Shown here: positions 1-9,652 of the stretch, piece by piece | How positions within the stretch are numbered: the stretch's first letter is position 1 | How the letters are laid out: every line of letters starts with the position of its first letter | From: Grimontia hollisae CIP 101886 | Lineage (GTDB): Bacteria > Pseudomonadota > Gammaproteobacteria > Enterobacterales > Vibrionaceae | Assembly: GCF_000176515.1 (NCBI RefSeq) | Contig: NZ_ADAQ01000011.1 | Location: forward strand, 248,001 to 312,000 | Length of the DNA stretch: 64,000 bases | Direction: 5' to 3' | Translations under genes and position numbers: made by a program | The notes under the pieces: generated by a model | The model's input: the letters and a program-made list of their open reading frames with translations, nothing else | Told to the model about the DNA's origin: nothing | The model's database searches: none

Positions 1-248
1 CAAGGTTTTTGTTTCACCTGGTGTTCTTTGTAATGAAACGTGCGCTTGGCTTCCTCTGGCGGCATTTTTTCCAGTATCAGCATGGCAGCAATATACGCCA
101 CGATGACAAAAAAGCCCAACCCCATCAGGAATGCTGTTACTGTCAGGATCCTTACCAGCCAGGTTTCTGCGCCAAAGTAATCGGCGACACCTGCACAAAC
201 ACCGCCGATCTTCCCGTTTACAGGATCACGATACAACGTTTTGTTCAT
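1..248 (-). CDS. pspC: PspC, phage shock inner-membrane protein (3' end outside window)
   Basis: The 82 visible residues read from an ATG whose last bases overlap the pspB stop codon (ATGA). They begin with an RDPVNGKIGGVCAGVADYF stretch, which is the hallmark of the PspC domain, and continue into one hydrophobic membrane segment (about residues 33-60, FLMGLGFFVIVAYIAAML). In the Psp system PspC is an inner-membrane sensor that, with PspB, releases PspA from PspF when the membrane is damaged. The reading frame is open to the window edge, so the C-terminal cytoplasmic or leucine-zipper region cannot be judged. Translational coupling to pspB and the psp gene order make the call secure. Confidence 0.93.
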   Translation of the reverse strand, partial: MNKTLYRDPVNGKIGGVCAGVADYFGAETWLVRILTVTAFLMGLGFFVIVAYIAAMLILEKMPPEEAKRTFHYKEHQVKQKP

Positions 249-475
249 CGTCTGTGTCTCCAGTTTGGCGCTTCTTCATCAAGAATACGCTCCAGCGAAT
301 GGATGCGATCCTGCAATGCTTCCGCGCGGTCAGCCAGGGCTTGCAGTTGCTCGTAGTCATCACCACTCAAGCCCTGACCGACTTGTCGTTTACTGCGATA
401 GTGGAGCCACAACCACAGGGGTGCCACAAAGACAAAAAACACCACCAGTGGAATTGAAAGAAACGCCATTGACAT
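245..475 (-). CDS. pspB: PspB, phage shock membrane protein
   Basis: This 76-residue protein has one N-terminal membrane helix (about residues 4-25, rich in F, V and L), followed by a short basic patch and a charged helical segment that could form a coiled coil. Size and layout match PspB, which works with PspC as the membrane-bound half of the envelope-stress sensor. It lies 25 bp downstream of pspA and overlaps pspC by four bases (ATGA), so it is part of the pspABC operon driven from the sigma-54 promoter near 1215-1232. No oddities were seen. Confidence 0.93.
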   Translation of the reverse strand: MSMAFLSIPLVVFFVFVAPLWLWLHYRSKRQVGQGLSGDDYEQLQALADRAEALQDRIHSLERILDEEAPNWRHRR

Positions 476-500
476 GCCTACTCCTTACCTTTGTGAGGGT

Positions 501-1166
501 TTATTCTTTGTCCTTAAGTTCTGCTTTCATGCGCGCGAGTTCTTTTTCAATTTCATCTTGCGCTTGCAGGTCGGCAAACTCATCTTCAAGGCGTCTGCCT
601 TTGCCGATGCTGTAACTGTCTGCTTCGGCTTCCAGTTCATCGATGCGGCGCTCATATTGCTCAAACTTTGCCAGCGCTTCGTCGGTGCGGCTGGTATCCA
701 ACTGGCGACGAACGTCACGACGTTTGCCTGCCGCTTCACGGCGGATCACCAACGCTTGCTGGCGGGCACGGGTTTCAGCCAGCTTGGTTTCAAGCTCTGC
801 AATTTCGTTACCCAGCTTGTTGATGGTTTCTTCGACCAGCGTGTATTCTTCTTTGAGCGTCAGCAAGATATCGTGCACTTTTTGTTTTTCAATCAAGGCA
901 GCACGCGCCAAATCTTCACGGGATTTTTGCAGCGCCAGCGTCGCTTTTTCCTGCCAGTCTGTCATTTGGCGCTCAATACCTTCGATTTTACGCGCCAGCT
1001 CTTTTTTGTCTGCCAGCGCCCGTGCTGAAGAGGTACGGACCTCAACCAGCGTGTCCTCCATCTCCTGAATGATCAGGCGAACCATTTTTTGTGGGTCTTC
1101 AGCCTTATCCAACAGTGAATTGACGTTAGCGTTAACAATATCTGCAAAGCGAGAGAAAATACCCAT
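501..1166 (-). CDS. pspA: PspA, phage shock effector and PspF inhibitor
   Basis: This 221-residue protein is helical and highly charged throughout, as expected for the PspA/Vipp1/ESCRT-III family. It starts [20 protein letters not shown], the N-terminal amphipathic helix typical of PspA, and has EDP..M.R at about residues 22-30. PspA binds the inner membrane during stress and, in resting cells, holds the activator PspF inactive. The ATG is preceded by an AAAGGAG ribosome site. The gene is first in the pspABC operon and is read divergently from pspF, from a -24/-12 promoter about 50 bp upstream of the start codon. Confidence 0.97.
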   Translation of the reverse strand: MGIFSRFADIVNANVNSLLDKAEDPQKMVRLIIQEMEDTLVEVRTSSARALADKKELARKIEGIERQMTDWQEKATLALQKSREDLARAALIEKQKVHDILLTLKEEYTLVEETINKLGNEIAELETKLAETRARQQALVIRREAAGKRRDVRRQLDTSRTDEALAKFEQYERRIDELEAEADSYSIGKGRRLEDEFADLQAQDEIEKELARMKAELKDKE

Positions 1167-1214
1167 TGTGATACTCCTTTTTCCGAATGCGCGCTGTGCG
1201 CTTTATCGGTCACA

Positions 1215-1232
1215 TATCAAGTGGCGTGCCAA
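1215..1232 (-). promoter_or_regulatory. sigma-54 (-24/-12) promoter of pspA
   Basis: On the minus strand the sequence TTGGCACGCCACTTGATA is present, with GG and the -12 G in the spacing required for RpoN. It closely resembles the known Escherichia coli pspA promoter, whose -12 element is TTGT rather than TTGC; here it is TTGA. The start of transcription should fall near 1204. The upstream 80 bp to pspF would hold the PspF enhancer and IHF sites, which I did not try to place. Confidence 0.85.
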
Positions 1233-1329
1233 CTTTTATTCTTTTTAAAATACAAACAGTTAAACAAAAATGTGCAATTCTCACCTTGTAGCGTATGATG
1301 AAATAAACTAACAGTTGGCAAATTTAACC

Positions 1330-2340
1330 ATGCAGAAACCTGATAATCTTATTGGTGAATCCGACCATTTCCTTTCCGTGTTGGATCACGTCTCCCGCCT
1401 TGCCCCTCTTGATCGCCCTGTACTGATCCTTGGCGAACGGGGAACCGGTAAAGAGCTTATCGCGAAACGCCTGCACTATTTGTCACGTCGTTGGGATGGC
1501 CCACTCGTCAGCCTCAATTGTGCAGCGCTCAGTGAGGGATTGATTGATTCAGAGCTGTTCGGCCACGAAGCAGGCTCGTTCAGTGGCGCCAAAGGCAGGC
1601 ATAAAGGCCGTTTTGAACGGGCAGAGGGTGGCACCCTGTTTCTGGATGAACTCGCTACTTCCCCCCTTGGCGTGCAGGAAAAACTGCTTCGCGTGATTGA
1701 GTATGGTGAATACGAGCGCGTGGGTGGCAGCGACGTACTGAGCGCTGATGTCCGTCTGATCTGTGCCACCAACGAAAACCTGCCTCTGCTTGCAGAGCAA
1801 GGGGAATTCCGCGCCGATCTTCTCGATCGCCTGGCGTTTGATGTGATTCACCTGCCACCGCTTCGTGAGCGTCAGGGGGATATTCTCTTATTGGCAGAGT
1901 ATTATGCAGTGAGGATGTGCCGTGAATTGGGTTACCGTTATTTCTCCGGCTTTAGTGATCGCGCCATTGAAGCATTAAATACCTACCACTGGCCAGGCAA
2001 CGTCAGGGAGCTGAAAAACGTGGTGGAGCGCGCCATTTATCGCCATGCTGACGAAAACAGCCAGGTCGATGCTGATGATATCCAGCTCGACCCGTTTAAA
2101 GCACCGTGGAAAAAAGAATCTCCGATAGAAAACACACCCACCCAGACGCCATTCACCTTCCCGATGGATTTACGCCAGTGGCAGCAGGAGCAGGAAAAGG
2201 CGATTGTTGAAAAGGCGATGGAACAAGCGCGATTTAATCAACGGCGTGCCGCAGACTTGCTTGGCTTAAGCTACCATCAAATAAGGGGCTTGCTGCGGAA
2301 ATATCAGCTCGTGGGTGATGAAAACACCGACCTGGTTTGA
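1330..2340 (+). CDS. pspF: PspF, sigma-54 enhancer-binding activator of the psp operon
   Basis: This 336-residue AAA+ activator has no receiver domain, as is usual for PspF. Walker A is GERGTGKE (residues 35-42), the Walker B region reads GGTLFLDELAT, and a Fis-type helix-turn-helix sits at the C-terminus (RRAADLLGLSYHQIRGLLRK). The loop that touches sigma-54, normally GAFTGA, reads GSFSGA here (residues 82-87). I chose the ATG at 1330 because MQKPDNLIGE aligns with the start of known PspF proteins; an in-frame TTG at 1315 would add five residues. The gene is divergent from pspA, which it activates, and lies 111 bp before sapA. Confidence 0.95.
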   Translation: MQKPDNLIGESDHFLSVLDHVSRLAPLDRPVLILGERGTGKELIAKRLHYLSRRWDGPLVSLNCAALSEGLIDSELFGHEAGSFSGAKGRHKGRFERAEGGTLFLDELATSPLGVQEKLLRVIEYGEYERVGGSDVLSADVRLICATNENLPLLAEQGEFRADLLDRLAFDVIHLPPLRERQGDILLLAEYYAVRMCRELGYRYFSGFSDRAIEALNTYHWPGNVRELKNVVERAIYRHADENSQVDADDIQLDPFKAPWKKESPIENTPTQTPFTFPMDLRQWQQEQEKAIVEKAMEQARFNQRRAADLLGLSYHQIRGLLRKYQLVGDENTDLV

Positions 2341-2387
2341 GTTTTTCGCCAATTGTTCTGAAATACACCAGATATTTGCGCCACCAC

Positions 2388-2404
2388 TTGGTCACTCTGT
2401 TGCA
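2388..2404 (+). promoter_or_regulatory. weak sigma-54-like element before sapA
   Basis: TTGGTCACTCTGTTGCA keeps the GG-N10-GC spacing and a perfect TTGCA -12 box, but the -24 box matches only in TTGG. It lies 48 bp upstream of the sapA start codon, a workable distance for an RpoN promoter. The match could be chance. Confidence 0.3.
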
Positions 2405-2451
2405 TCAGTGGTAGATTAAAACACTTAACTTTATCACCTAATCATTGGCTT

Positions 2452-4071
2452 ATGAGCGCTCTAGGCCGCTTGTTTATTGCAAGCGTTACCATCCTTCTTT
2501 TAGCTGGATGTGAAGACCCGTTCTCAGACAACGCGGCACGTAATCGTGGTTTCATTTACTGTGGTCCGGGTCAACCCAATACCTTCAACCCTCAGTTGAC
2601 CGACGGAGGCCTGACTGCTGATGCGCTCTCAAGCCAGATTTTCGACCGTCTTCTACAGTTGGACCCCAAGACCTACCAGCCCAAACCTATGTTGGCGCAA
2701 CGCTGGGAGGTCAGTCCTGATGGTAAAGAATATATTTTTCACCTTCGCCACAGTGCCAGCTTTCAAGTCACAGACTGGTTTATTCCCCAGCGTGGCGTTA
2801 ACGCAGAAGACGTGGTGTTCAGCTTTAAGCGCCTGATTGACCCTACGCACCCGTTCAATTGGGTCTCTGGCGGAGAATACCCTTGGTTTGACAGTATGGA
2901 TTTTTCCGGTTTGGTGGAAAACATCGAAGCACTGAATACATACACCGTCAAATTTACCCTCACCCGGCCAGATGTCTCATTCCTGTCGACCTTGTCGACT
3001 ACGTATGCAGTGATCCATTCCGCAGAGTATGCTGAGCACCTGCTGAAAAAAGGAATGCCGGAAAAGTTAGACTCTCATCCTGTGGGATCAGGGGCATTTT
3101 ATCTCGATGAGTATGAGCCACATCGTTACATTCGCCTCAAGCGTCACTGGGGTTACTGGAATGGTGCAGCCCCTATGGGGCAGATAGTGTATGACATCAG
3201 CAACCGGGGAACTGGGTCACTGAGTAAACTTATCACCCGCGAGTGCGATGTGCTCTCGTCACCGGTTGCCAGCCAATTGTCAGTGATTGAAAATAATCCC
3301 GATTTTGTGCTGGCCTCGCAAACGGGGATGAATGTGGCGTTTCTTGCTTTGAATACCCGCCATCCAGCGCTTTCTGAACTGGAAGTTCGACAGGCAATCA
3401 GCCTCGCCATCAACCGCGATGCCTTAATCCAGTCGGTTTACTATGGCACAGGCACACCGGCCAATGGCATGCTACCACCCATGTCCTGGGCGTATAATGA
3501 AAAATCTTATGTCGCCTATGATCCACAATTGGCGATCAGCCTGATGGCTAAAGCTGGATACCGCCATGGCTTTGAAATCGATTTAGTCGTTCCCCTGACA
3601 CCAAAGGCGTATAATCCCAGCCCACGGAAAACGGCAGAACTGATCCAAGCTAACCTTGCGCCGATTGGCATCAAGGTGAATATTATTACGCTGGAAGACA
3701 TTAACCGGAAGCTGTTGCGGGACGATATTTCTGGCTTGGGCATGGTGTTAACCGGCTGGATTGCTGACAATGGTGACCCCGATAACTTCCTGCGCCCACT
3801 GCTTTCTTGTAATGCCAAGTTTACCGGCTGGAACCTGTCAAGCTGGTGTAACCGCTACTTTGACCGTTTCCTTGACGCCGCCATTGCGATTGATGACCGT
3901 AACCAGCGCCGTTCGCTCTATTCGCAGGCACAGTCAATTCTCAATGACCGGATGCCAGTGATCCCTCTGGCACATGGCGTTCATTATCAGGCACGTAATG
4001 CCTCACTTCAGGGCATTATATTAAGTCCATTTGGAGACAAATCTTTTGCAAACGTATCCAGGAGCCGCTGA
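2452..4071 (+). CDS. sapA: SapA, periplasmic peptide-binding lipoprotein of the Sap ABC transporter
   Basis: This 539-residue solute-binding protein belongs to the DppA/OppA/SapA family 5. Its N-terminus carries a lipoprotein signal ending in LLAGC (Cys20), so it is probably lipid-anchored; the +2 residue is Glu, not the inner-membrane retention residue Asp. The mature protein shows family motifs such as GQPNTFNPQLTDGG and a late SLAINRDALIQ segment. Sap systems are linked to antimicrobial-peptide resistance in several pathogens, and SapBCDF to putrescine export in Escherichia coli; the substrate here is not known. sapA is followed three bases later by sapB. The ribosome site is weak, and the ATG was chosen because it gives a clean lipoprotein signal. 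Confidence 0.93.
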   Translation: MSALGRLFIASVTILLLAGCEDPFSDNAARNRGFIYCGPGQPNTFNPQLTDGGLTADALSSQIFDRLLQLDPKTYQPKPMLAQRWEVSPDGKEYIFHLRHSASFQVTDWFIPQRGVNAEDVVFSFKRLIDPTHPFNWVSGGEYPWFDSMDFSGLVENIEALNTYTVKFTLTRPDVSFLSTLSTTYAVIHSAEYAEHLLKKGMPEKLDSHPVGSGAFYLDEYEPHRYIRLKRHWGYWNGAAPMGQIVYDISNRGTGSLSKLITRECDVLSSPVASQLSVIENNPDFVLASQTGMNVAFLALNTRHPALSELEVRQAISLAINRDALIQSVYYGTGTPANGMLPPMSWAYNEKSYVAYDPQLAISLMAKAGYRHGFEIDLVVPLTPKAYNPSPRKTAELIQANLAPIGIKVNIITLEDINRKLLRDDISGLGMVLTGWIADNGDPDNFLRPLLSCNAKFTGWNLSSWCNRYFDRFLDAAIAIDDRNQRRSLYSQAQSILNDRMPVIPLAHGVHYQARNASLQGIILSPFGDKSFANVSRSR

Positions 4072-4074
4072 TCT

Positions 4075-5037
4075 ATGTTGATCTACGCTATTCGACGGCT
4101 CAATCTTTTCATCATCACCTTGCTGATCCTGACGATGATTGGCTATAACATCGTGAAACTCGACCCGCTCTCAGTCTATAACCAACACGAATATTGGGTC
4201 GGTTGGCTGCAATACCTTCGCGAGCTGATACACGGCAATCTTGGCGTTGCTACCAATGGAGAGCCGGTGACTGAATCACTTGCCCGCGTGTTTCCTGCCA
4301 CCCTTGAGCTGTGCTTTTTTGCCTTTTTGGTGGCATTGATGTTGGGGATCCCTTTTGGCACCCTGGCAGGTATACGTCGTGGCTCATCCACAGACGTAAT
4401 GATTTCGTCTATCACACTACTGACTTTCTCAATGCCTATCTTCTGGATGGCGCTCTTGATGATCATGGTGTTCTCGCTCTATCTAGGCTGGTTGCCAGTA
4501 TCTGGGCGCCACAACCTGCTTTTTGAGATCCCAACTATCACGGGGTTTGCTTTTGTCGATGTGCTGCTTTCCCATCACCCGCAACGCAGTCAGGCACTAG
4601 AAGACATTGTTCGCCACCTTATCATGCCAACTCTGGTATTGGCGGTCGCCCCAACCACAGAGATCATCAAATTGCTGCGTGATTCAGTGGGTGAAGTCAT
4701 GAACCAGAATTACATCAAGGCGGCGGCAACCAAGGGGTTGTCTAAATCAGAAATCGTGATGCGTCATGTCATTAAAAATGCGTTGCCACCGATTATCCCC
4801 AAGTTTGGTATCCAGATTTCTACCATGATGACATTTGCCATTATTACTGAATCTGTTTTCAACTGGCCGGGGATCGGTACCTGGCTATTGGATGCGTTGA
4901 GCTTCCAGGATTATGTTGCTGTTCAGGCCGGCGTATTGGTTGTCGGCAGTGTGGTATTGCTGGCGAACATTTTCTCAGATCTGGCTGGCGCAGCCATCAG
5001 TCCACTGGCAAGGAAGGAATGGTATGCCCTCAAATAG
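4075..5037 (+). CDS. sapB: SapB, ABC transporter permease
   Basis: This 320-residue inner-membrane permease has about six hydrophobic segments and the cytoplasmic EAA-type loop (EVMNQNYIKAAATKGLS, about residues 204-220) that docks on the ATPases. It starts three bases after the sapA stop codon and ends 14 bases past the sapC start codon, so the sap genes are tightly coupled. It forms the membrane channel with SapC. No truncation or frameshift was seen. Confidence 0.95.
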   Translation: MLIYAIRRLNLFIITLLILTMIGYNIVKLDPLSVYNQHEYWVGWLQYLRELIHGNLGVATNGEPVTESLARVFPATLELCFFAFLVALMLGIPFGTLAGIRRGSSTDVMISSITLLTFSMPIFWMALLMIMVFSLYLGWLPVSGRHNLLFEIPTITGFAFVDVLLSHHPQRSQALEDIVRHLIMPTLVLAVAPTTEIIKLLRDSVGEVMNQNYIKAAATKGLSKSEIVMRHVIKNALPPIIPKFGIQISTMMTFAIITESVFNWPGIGTWLLDALSFQDYVAVQAGVLVVGSVVLLANIFSDLAGAAISPLARKEWYALK

Positions 5038-5911
5038 TGTGTATCAGGAAGCGCATATTCCCAATCAAATAGAGCGCTCTTGGAAAGCTTTCCGGGAAAA
5101 TACTCTGGCTGTGTTTGGCTTTTGGTGCCTGTGTCTGTTGGTACTGGTAACAGTGCTTGCCCCTTGGATTGCGCCATTCGATGCTCAATACCCGACCGGT
5201 GAATTGTTAATGCCGCCCTCGTGGGACACAAAAGGCTCTGTTGATTACTTTCTCGGGACTGATGACCTCACCCGTGACATGTTATCGCGCCTGATTGAAG
5301 GTTCTCGACTCACGTTTGGTTATGCAATACTGGTGGCCCTTGCCGCCAGCATTATTGGGGTGCTTATCGGTATTCTCGCTGGCATGACATCTGGTCTGAA
5401 ATCCAGTTTCCTCAACCACCTTCTGGATACGGTGCTGACAATCCCATCGCTGCTGCTGGCTATCATCGTTGTGGCGTTTCAGGGGCCGGGGGAGCTCAAT
5501 ATTCTGTTAGCGGTTTGGCTGGCACTTATTCCCCGCTTTATCCGTGCCGTTTATACCGCCGTACATGCTGAAATGGAGAAAGAGTATATTCTCGCTGCCC
5601 GGTTAGATGGCGCAAACAATTTTTACCTTCTATGCCATTCGGTGTTACCAAATATATTAGTAACACTCAGCACTGAGCTTACCCGTGCGATTTCGGTGGC
5701 GATTTTGGATATCGCAGCCTTGGGTTTCCTTGGCCTGGGAGCACAGGCACCCTCTCCAGAATGGGGCGCAATGTTAGGAGATTCCATTGAGCTTGTGTTT
5801 ACTGCCCCTTGGACAGTCACACTGCCCGGACTCGCTATCATGATCAGTGTGCTGGTGGTAAACCTTGTCGGTGATGGCCTGACGCAGGCAATTAATGCGG
5901 GGACTGAATAA
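5024..5911 (+). CDS. sapC: SapC, ABC transporter permease
   Basis: This 295-residue permease is the second membrane subunit of the Sap transporter. The ATG at 5024 follows an AAGGAAGGAA ribosome site and gives [10 protein letters not shown], which matches the start of known SapC (MPYDSVYSE). The longer frame upstream would add 37 unlikely residues read out of sapB. An EAA-type loop ([14 protein letters not shown]) and the [15 protein letters not shown] segment are typical of DppC/SapC permeases. It overlaps sapB by 14 bp and shares one base with sapD (TAATG). Confidence 0.95.
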   Translation: MPSNSVYQEAHIPNQIERSWKAFRENTLAVFGFWCLCLLVLVTVLAPWIAPFDAQYPTGELLMPPSWDTKGSVDYFLGTDDLTRDMLSRLIEGSRLTFGYAILVALAASIIGVLIGILAGMTSGLKSSFLNHLLDTVLTIPSLLLAIIVVAFQGPGELNILLAVWLALIPRFIRAVYTAVHAEMEKEYILAARLDGANNFYLLCHSVLPNILVTLSTELTRAISVAILDIAALGFLGLGAQAPSPEWGAMLGDSIELVFTAPWTVTLPGLAIMISVLVVNLVGDGLTQAINAGTE

Positions 5912-6921
5912 TGCCGTTGTTAGATATTCGACACCTGACAATAGAAATTGAAACGCCTCAGGGCATGGTGAAAGCCGTGGATCGCATGAGCCTGACCATC
6001 AACGAAGGGGAAATCCGTGGCTTGGTCGGAGAATCCGGCTCGGGTAAGAGTTTGGTGGCAAAAGCTATCTGTGGTGTCACCAAAGATAATTGGCGTGTTA
6101 CTGCTGACCGTCTTCGTCTGGGTAACATTGACCTGCTTGCCCTGCCTGCCAGAGAGCGGCGTCATGTGGTAGGTAAAGACATTGCGATGATTTTTCAGGA
6201 GCCTTCAACCTGTCTCGACCCTTCAGAACAGTTAGGTTACCAACTGGAAGAAGCCATTCCATCCAGTTCGTTCACTGGCAGTTGGTGGCAACGCCTTTCC
6301 TGGCGTAAGCAACAGTCTATCGCCTTGCTCCACAAAGTCGGTATAAAAGATCACAAACGGGTGATGAAAAGCTACCCCTATGAGTTGACCGACGGCGAGT
6401 GCCAGAAAGTGATGATCGCGATGGCCATCGCCAACCGCCCTCGCCTGTTAATTGCTGATGAGCCGACCAACGATCTGGATCCCATCACCCAGGCCCAGAT
6501 TTTCCGCCTGCTGAGCCGGACCAATCAACTGGCAAACACCACGATTTTGCTGATCAGCCATGACTTGACCATGGTGACCCAATGGGCTGACCGTATTACT
6601 GTGATGTATTGCGGCCAGTCTGTGGAATCGGCTGGGCGGGACCAAATTCTCCAGTCCCCCCACCATCCATATACCGATGCTTTGCTCCGTGCCATGCCCG
6701 ATTTCAGCAAAGACATCGCCCACAAGAGTAAACTGGAAACGTTGCCGGGCTCTATTCCACCGCTACAGAATTTGCCTATTGGTTGTCGCTTGGGCCCACG
6801 CTGCCCTTATGCACAGCGTAAATGTGTGGAAGTACCCCGCACGCGCAAAGTGAAAAACCATAAGTTTGCCTGTCATTTCCCCCTAAATATGGAAGCCAAA
6901 AAGCATGACCGCACTGCTTGA
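5911..6921 (+). CDS. sapD: SapD, ABC transporter ATP-binding protein
   Basis: This 336-residue ATPase has Walker A GESGSGKS (about residues 40-47), Walker [13 protein letters not shown] and a C-terminal oligopeptide-transporter cap with conserved cysteines ([14 protein letters not shown]). The ABC signature reads LTDGE instead of LSGGQ, a degeneracy also typical of SapD relatives. SapD pairs with SapF to drive the transporter; in Escherichia coli SapD also supports Trk potassium uptake. The start codon overlaps the sapC stop (TAATG), and the 3' end overlaps sapF by 17 bp. Confidence 0.95.
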   Translation: MPLLDIRHLTIEIETPQGMVKAVDRMSLTINEGEIRGLVGESGSGKSLVAKAICGVTKDNWRVTADRLRLGNIDLLALPARERRHVVGKDIAMIFQEPSTCLDPSEQLGYQLEEAIPSSSFTGSWWQRLSWRKQQSIALLHKVGIKDHKRVMKSYPYELTDGECQKVMIAMAIANRPRLLIADEPTNDLDPITQAQIFRLLSRTNQLANTTILLISHDLTMVTQWADRITVMYCGQSVESAGRDQILQSPHHPYTDALLRAMPDFSKDIAHKSKLETLPGSIPPLQNLPIGCRLGPRCPYAQRKCVEVPRTRKVKNHKFACHFPLNMEAKKHDRTA

Positions 6922-7711
6922 AGTGGATAGCTTAAGCAAAAACTACCAATACCGTACCGGCCTGTTTACTAAGCGGGTGATTGAAGCGGTAAAACCGGTG
7001 TCCTTCTCATTGGATGCGGGCGAAACTATCGCTTTCATCGGTGAAAATGGCTCGGGCAAGTCAACGCTGGCAAAAATGCTTGCAGGCGTTGTTGCACCAA
7101 CCGGAGGGGAAATCAGGGTGAACGGTGACGTACTGCAACCCAGCGATTATAAAACACGCTGTAAACTGATCCGGATGATTTTCCAGGATCCCAACACGTC
7201 CTTGAACCCAAGAAACCAGATAGGCCAGATTTTGGAAGCGCCACTAAAACGAAATACGAATATGACACCGCAAGAGCGTGAAAAACGCGTTGTGGACACC
7301 CTGCGTCAGGTCGGGCTTTTGCCTGAACATGCTTACTTTTACCCACAGATGCTGGCCACCGGCCAGAAACAGCGGGTGTCGCTTGCGCGAGCGCTCATCC
7401 TGCAACCGTCTGTGATTGTGGCGGATGAAGCCCTGAATGGACTGGACATGTCTATGCGCTCCCAGATCCTTAACCTGTTATTGGAACTGCAGGAGTTGAT
7501 GGGCCTTTCATATGTGTATGTGTCTCAGCACATGGGAGTGGTAAAGCACATCGCCGATAAGGTGATGGTGATGCAACGCGGAGAAGTGGTGGAGTCCGGC
7601 GCCACCCAACAGATATTTACTGCGCCGGAACATGCGCTGACCCAGCGCCTGATTGAAAGCCACTTTACCGCACCCACACTCGACAGGCGCGCCCGATACC
7701 ACTCGGTATAA
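6905..7711 (+). CDS. sapF: SapF, ABC transporter ATP-binding protein
   Basis: This 268-residue ATPase closes the sap operon. It has Walker [10 protein letters not shown] (about residues 45-53), Walker [14 protein letters not shown] and a signature reading LATGQ in place of LSGGQ. It starts 17 bp inside sapD. A short hairpin followed by a weak T-run lies 12 bp after the stop codon and separates it from the convergent pyrF. Confidence 0.95.
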   Translation: MTALLEVDSLSKNYQYRTGLFTKRVIEAVKPVSFSLDAGETIAFIGENGSGKSTLAKMLAGVVAPTGGEIRVNGDVLQPSDYKTRCKLIRMIFQDPNTSLNPRNQIGQILEAPLKRNTNMTPQEREKRVVDTLRQVGLLPEHAYFYPQMLATGQKQRVSLARALILQPSVIVADEALNGLDMSMRSQILNLLLELQELMGLSYVYVSQHMGVVKHIADKVMVMQRGEVVESGATQQIFTAPEHALTQRLIESHFTAPTLDRRARYHSV

Positions 7712-7723
7712 CACTTACAACAA

Positions 7724-7752
7724 AACGCCCTGCAGTTGCAGGGCGTTGTCTT
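7724..7752. terminator. hairpin between convergent sapF and pyrF
   Basis: Perfect 11-bp stem (AACGCCCTGCA / TGCAGGGCGTT) with a two-base loop, followed by TGTCTTGG on the plus strand. On the minus strand it is followed by a stretch with few T residues. It probably ends sapF and may slow pyrF transcripts. Confidence 0.7.
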
Positions 7753-7774
7753 GGTTTTCATTTCCGGCCAGGGG

Positions 7775-8470
7775 TTAAGCCAACGAAGCGTTGATCGCTG
7801 TCAGTACCGCCATCGGATCAGCAGCCTGGGTAATCGGACGGCCAATAACCAGATAATCAGAACCTGCTGCAACTGCTTCTTCTGGCGTCATGATACGACG
7901 CTGATCACCGGCGTCACTGCCTGCTGGGCGAATACCCGGTGTCACCAGTTTAAAATCCTGCCCCAAGGCACCTTTCAATAAAGCGGATTCATGGGCAGAG
8001 CAAACAACACCATCAAGGCCACTGTTACGGGTCAATGTCGCCAGAGACATCACATGATCTTGTGGTTCACGGTTAATACCGATACCGGCAAGATCACTTT
8101 GTTCCATACTGGTCAGTACGGTGACGCCAATGAGCAGTGGTTTATCTTTGCCATACGGTTCCAGCGCTTCACGTGCTGCCACCATCATACGTTCACCACC
8201 GCTGGCGTGCACATTCACCATCCAGACGCCAAGCTCTGCAGCCGCAGCCACAGCACGAGCACACGTATTTGGAATATCATGAAATTTCAGGTCCAGAAAG
8301 ACAGTGTGTCCACGCTCATGCAGCTGACGAACATAGTCAGGACCATAAAGGGTAAACATCTCCTTCCCTACTTTCAGGTGGCAACTGCCTGGCTCTATAC
8401 GGTCAACAAACGCCAACGCCTGATCAATATTTGGGTAATCCAATGCAACAATTACTTTCGGATCCTGCAT
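7775..8470 (-). CDS. pyrF: orotidine 5'-phosphate decarboxylase
   Basis: This 231-residue enzyme makes UMP from OMP, the last step of de novo pyrimidine synthesis. The catalytic motif [11 protein letters not shown] is present near residues 59-69, with VTVLTSM and a late VTPGIRP phosphate-binding loop. The ATG lies six bases after the lapB stop, so it is translated as the last gene of the lapA-lapB-pyrF unit. The AGGA ribosome site sits unusually close to the ATG, which suggests dependence on coupling from lapB. Confidence 0.96.
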   Translation of the reverse strand: MQDPKVIVALDYPNIDQALAFVDRIEPGSCHLKVGKEMFTLYGPDYVRQLHERGHTVFLDLKFHDIPNTCARAVAAAAELGVWMVNVHASGGERMMVAAREALEPYGKDKPLLIGVTVLTSMEQSDLAGIGINREPQDHVMSLATLTRNSGLDGVVCSAHESALLKGALGQDFKLVTPGIRPAGSDAGDQRRIMTPEEAVAAGSDYLVIGRPITQAADPMAVLTAINASLA

Positions 8471-8476
8471 TCCTAA

Positions 8477-9646
8477 TTATTCTCCGTCTAAGCCTCGTAT
8501 CGGTTTTATCGAACCCCAACCTTTACAAGACGGGCAATGCCAGTAAAGGGAGTGCGTCGAGAAGCCACACTTACGACATCGGTAGTGAGGCTTTACTTTA
8601 AGCTGCTCTTCAACCAGTTGCTTGAGTGTGTTCAGGCTGGTCTTTGCCCGCCCCTCTTCCGCCTGTCCAACATGTAATTCCATCAGCTTGTGGAACCCTT
8701 TCATTGTAGGGTTTTTGGTCAACTGACGGGTGAGGAAACTTTGCGCCATGGCGGGGTTTTCATGGTCGCTGATAATATCAGCCATCATGAGTTCGGCTGA
8801 AGCACCAGCATTCTTTTCAATACAATTTCTCAGGAAACGGATTAACGCCATTTCCTTGTTCATCTGGTTATAGCATTGTTCCAGTAATGGCAATGCTTCG
8901 CTGACAAAGTCCGGATCTTGCTCCAGCACCTGTTCCAGTACCTTTGTAGCATCTTTATACTCTTCACTTGCAATGTCGAGACGCGCCAACATCAACGATG
9001 CACGAACACAGGATTTATCTGTCGCCAATGCTTTCTTTAATAACTGGCGTGCCCCCTTCTCATCACTGTCACCCATCGCCTGCATAGCGAGTTCACAATA
9101 GAAATGCGAAATATCACGCTTAAGTTTGCTCTTTCCACTTTTCACCAGCTTGGTCGCTATATCGATAGCCTTATCCCACTCACGGGTTTGCTGATAAATA
9201 GCCAGAAGCTGCTGAAGGGCGAATTCTTTGTAATCAGGTTCTTCAATCAATTGATGGAAAATTTTCTCGGCACGGTCAAAGAAGCCAGCAACCATGTAAT
9301 CCTTGGCGAGCTGTTGTAGTGCAAGGTTACGTTGATCCAGCGTGAGATTAGGACGAGCGATCAGATTCTGGTGAATACGAATAGCACGATCGACCTCTCC
9401 TCGGGACCGGAAAAGATTGCCGAGAGCAAGGTGTGTATCAATCGTCTCGTTGTCGACCTGAAGCAGCTCTATAAACAAGTCCACTGCTTTGTCGGATTGA
9501 TCCGATAACAGCAGATTCAAACCTGCGACATATTGTCGTGATAGATGGTGTGACTGGTCCTGCCGACGATGACGAGCATTCCTATTGCCCATATACCAGC
9601 CGTAGCCGGCAGCAATTGGCAGCAACAGAAACAGCAGCTCTAGCAT
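8477..9646 (-). CDS. lapB: LapB (YciM), LPS assembly regulator with TPR repeats and rubredoxin-like zinc site
   Basis: This 389-residue protein has an N-terminal membrane helix (about residues 1-18), a long run of TPR repeats, and a C-terminal four-cysteine metal site (CRKC at 357-360 and CPSC at 371-374). That layout is unique to LapB/YciM, which brings the protease FtsH to LpxC and so limits lipopolysaccharide synthesis. It lies six bp downstream of lapA and six bp upstream of pyrF, so the three form an operon, an order usual in Vibrionaceae. Confidence 0.96.
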   Translation of the reverse strand: MLELLFLLLPIAAGYGWYMGNRNARHRRQDQSHHLSRQYVAGLNLLLSDQSDKAVDLFIELLQVDNETIDTHLALGNLFRSRGEVDRAIRIHQNLIARPNLTLDQRNLALQQLAKDYMVAGFFDRAEKIFHQLIEEPDYKEFALQQLLAIYQQTREWDKAIDIATKLVKSGKSKLKRDISHFYCELAMQAMGDSDEKGARQLLKKALATDKSCVRASLMLARLDIASEEYKDATKVLEQVLEQDPDFVSEALPLLEQCYNQMNKEMALIRFLRNCIEKNAGASAELMMADIISDHENPAMAQSFLTRQLTKNPTMKGFHKLMELHVGQAEEGRAKTSLNTLKQLVEEQLKVKPHYRCRKCGFSTHSLYWHCPSCKGWGSIKPIRGLDGE

Positions 9647-9652
9647 TTACGC

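Noticed and set aside
4913-5023. Upstream extension of sapC
   Set aside because: The added residues are read out of sapB, have no ribosome site, and are absent from known SapC; the ATG at 5024 has a strong site.
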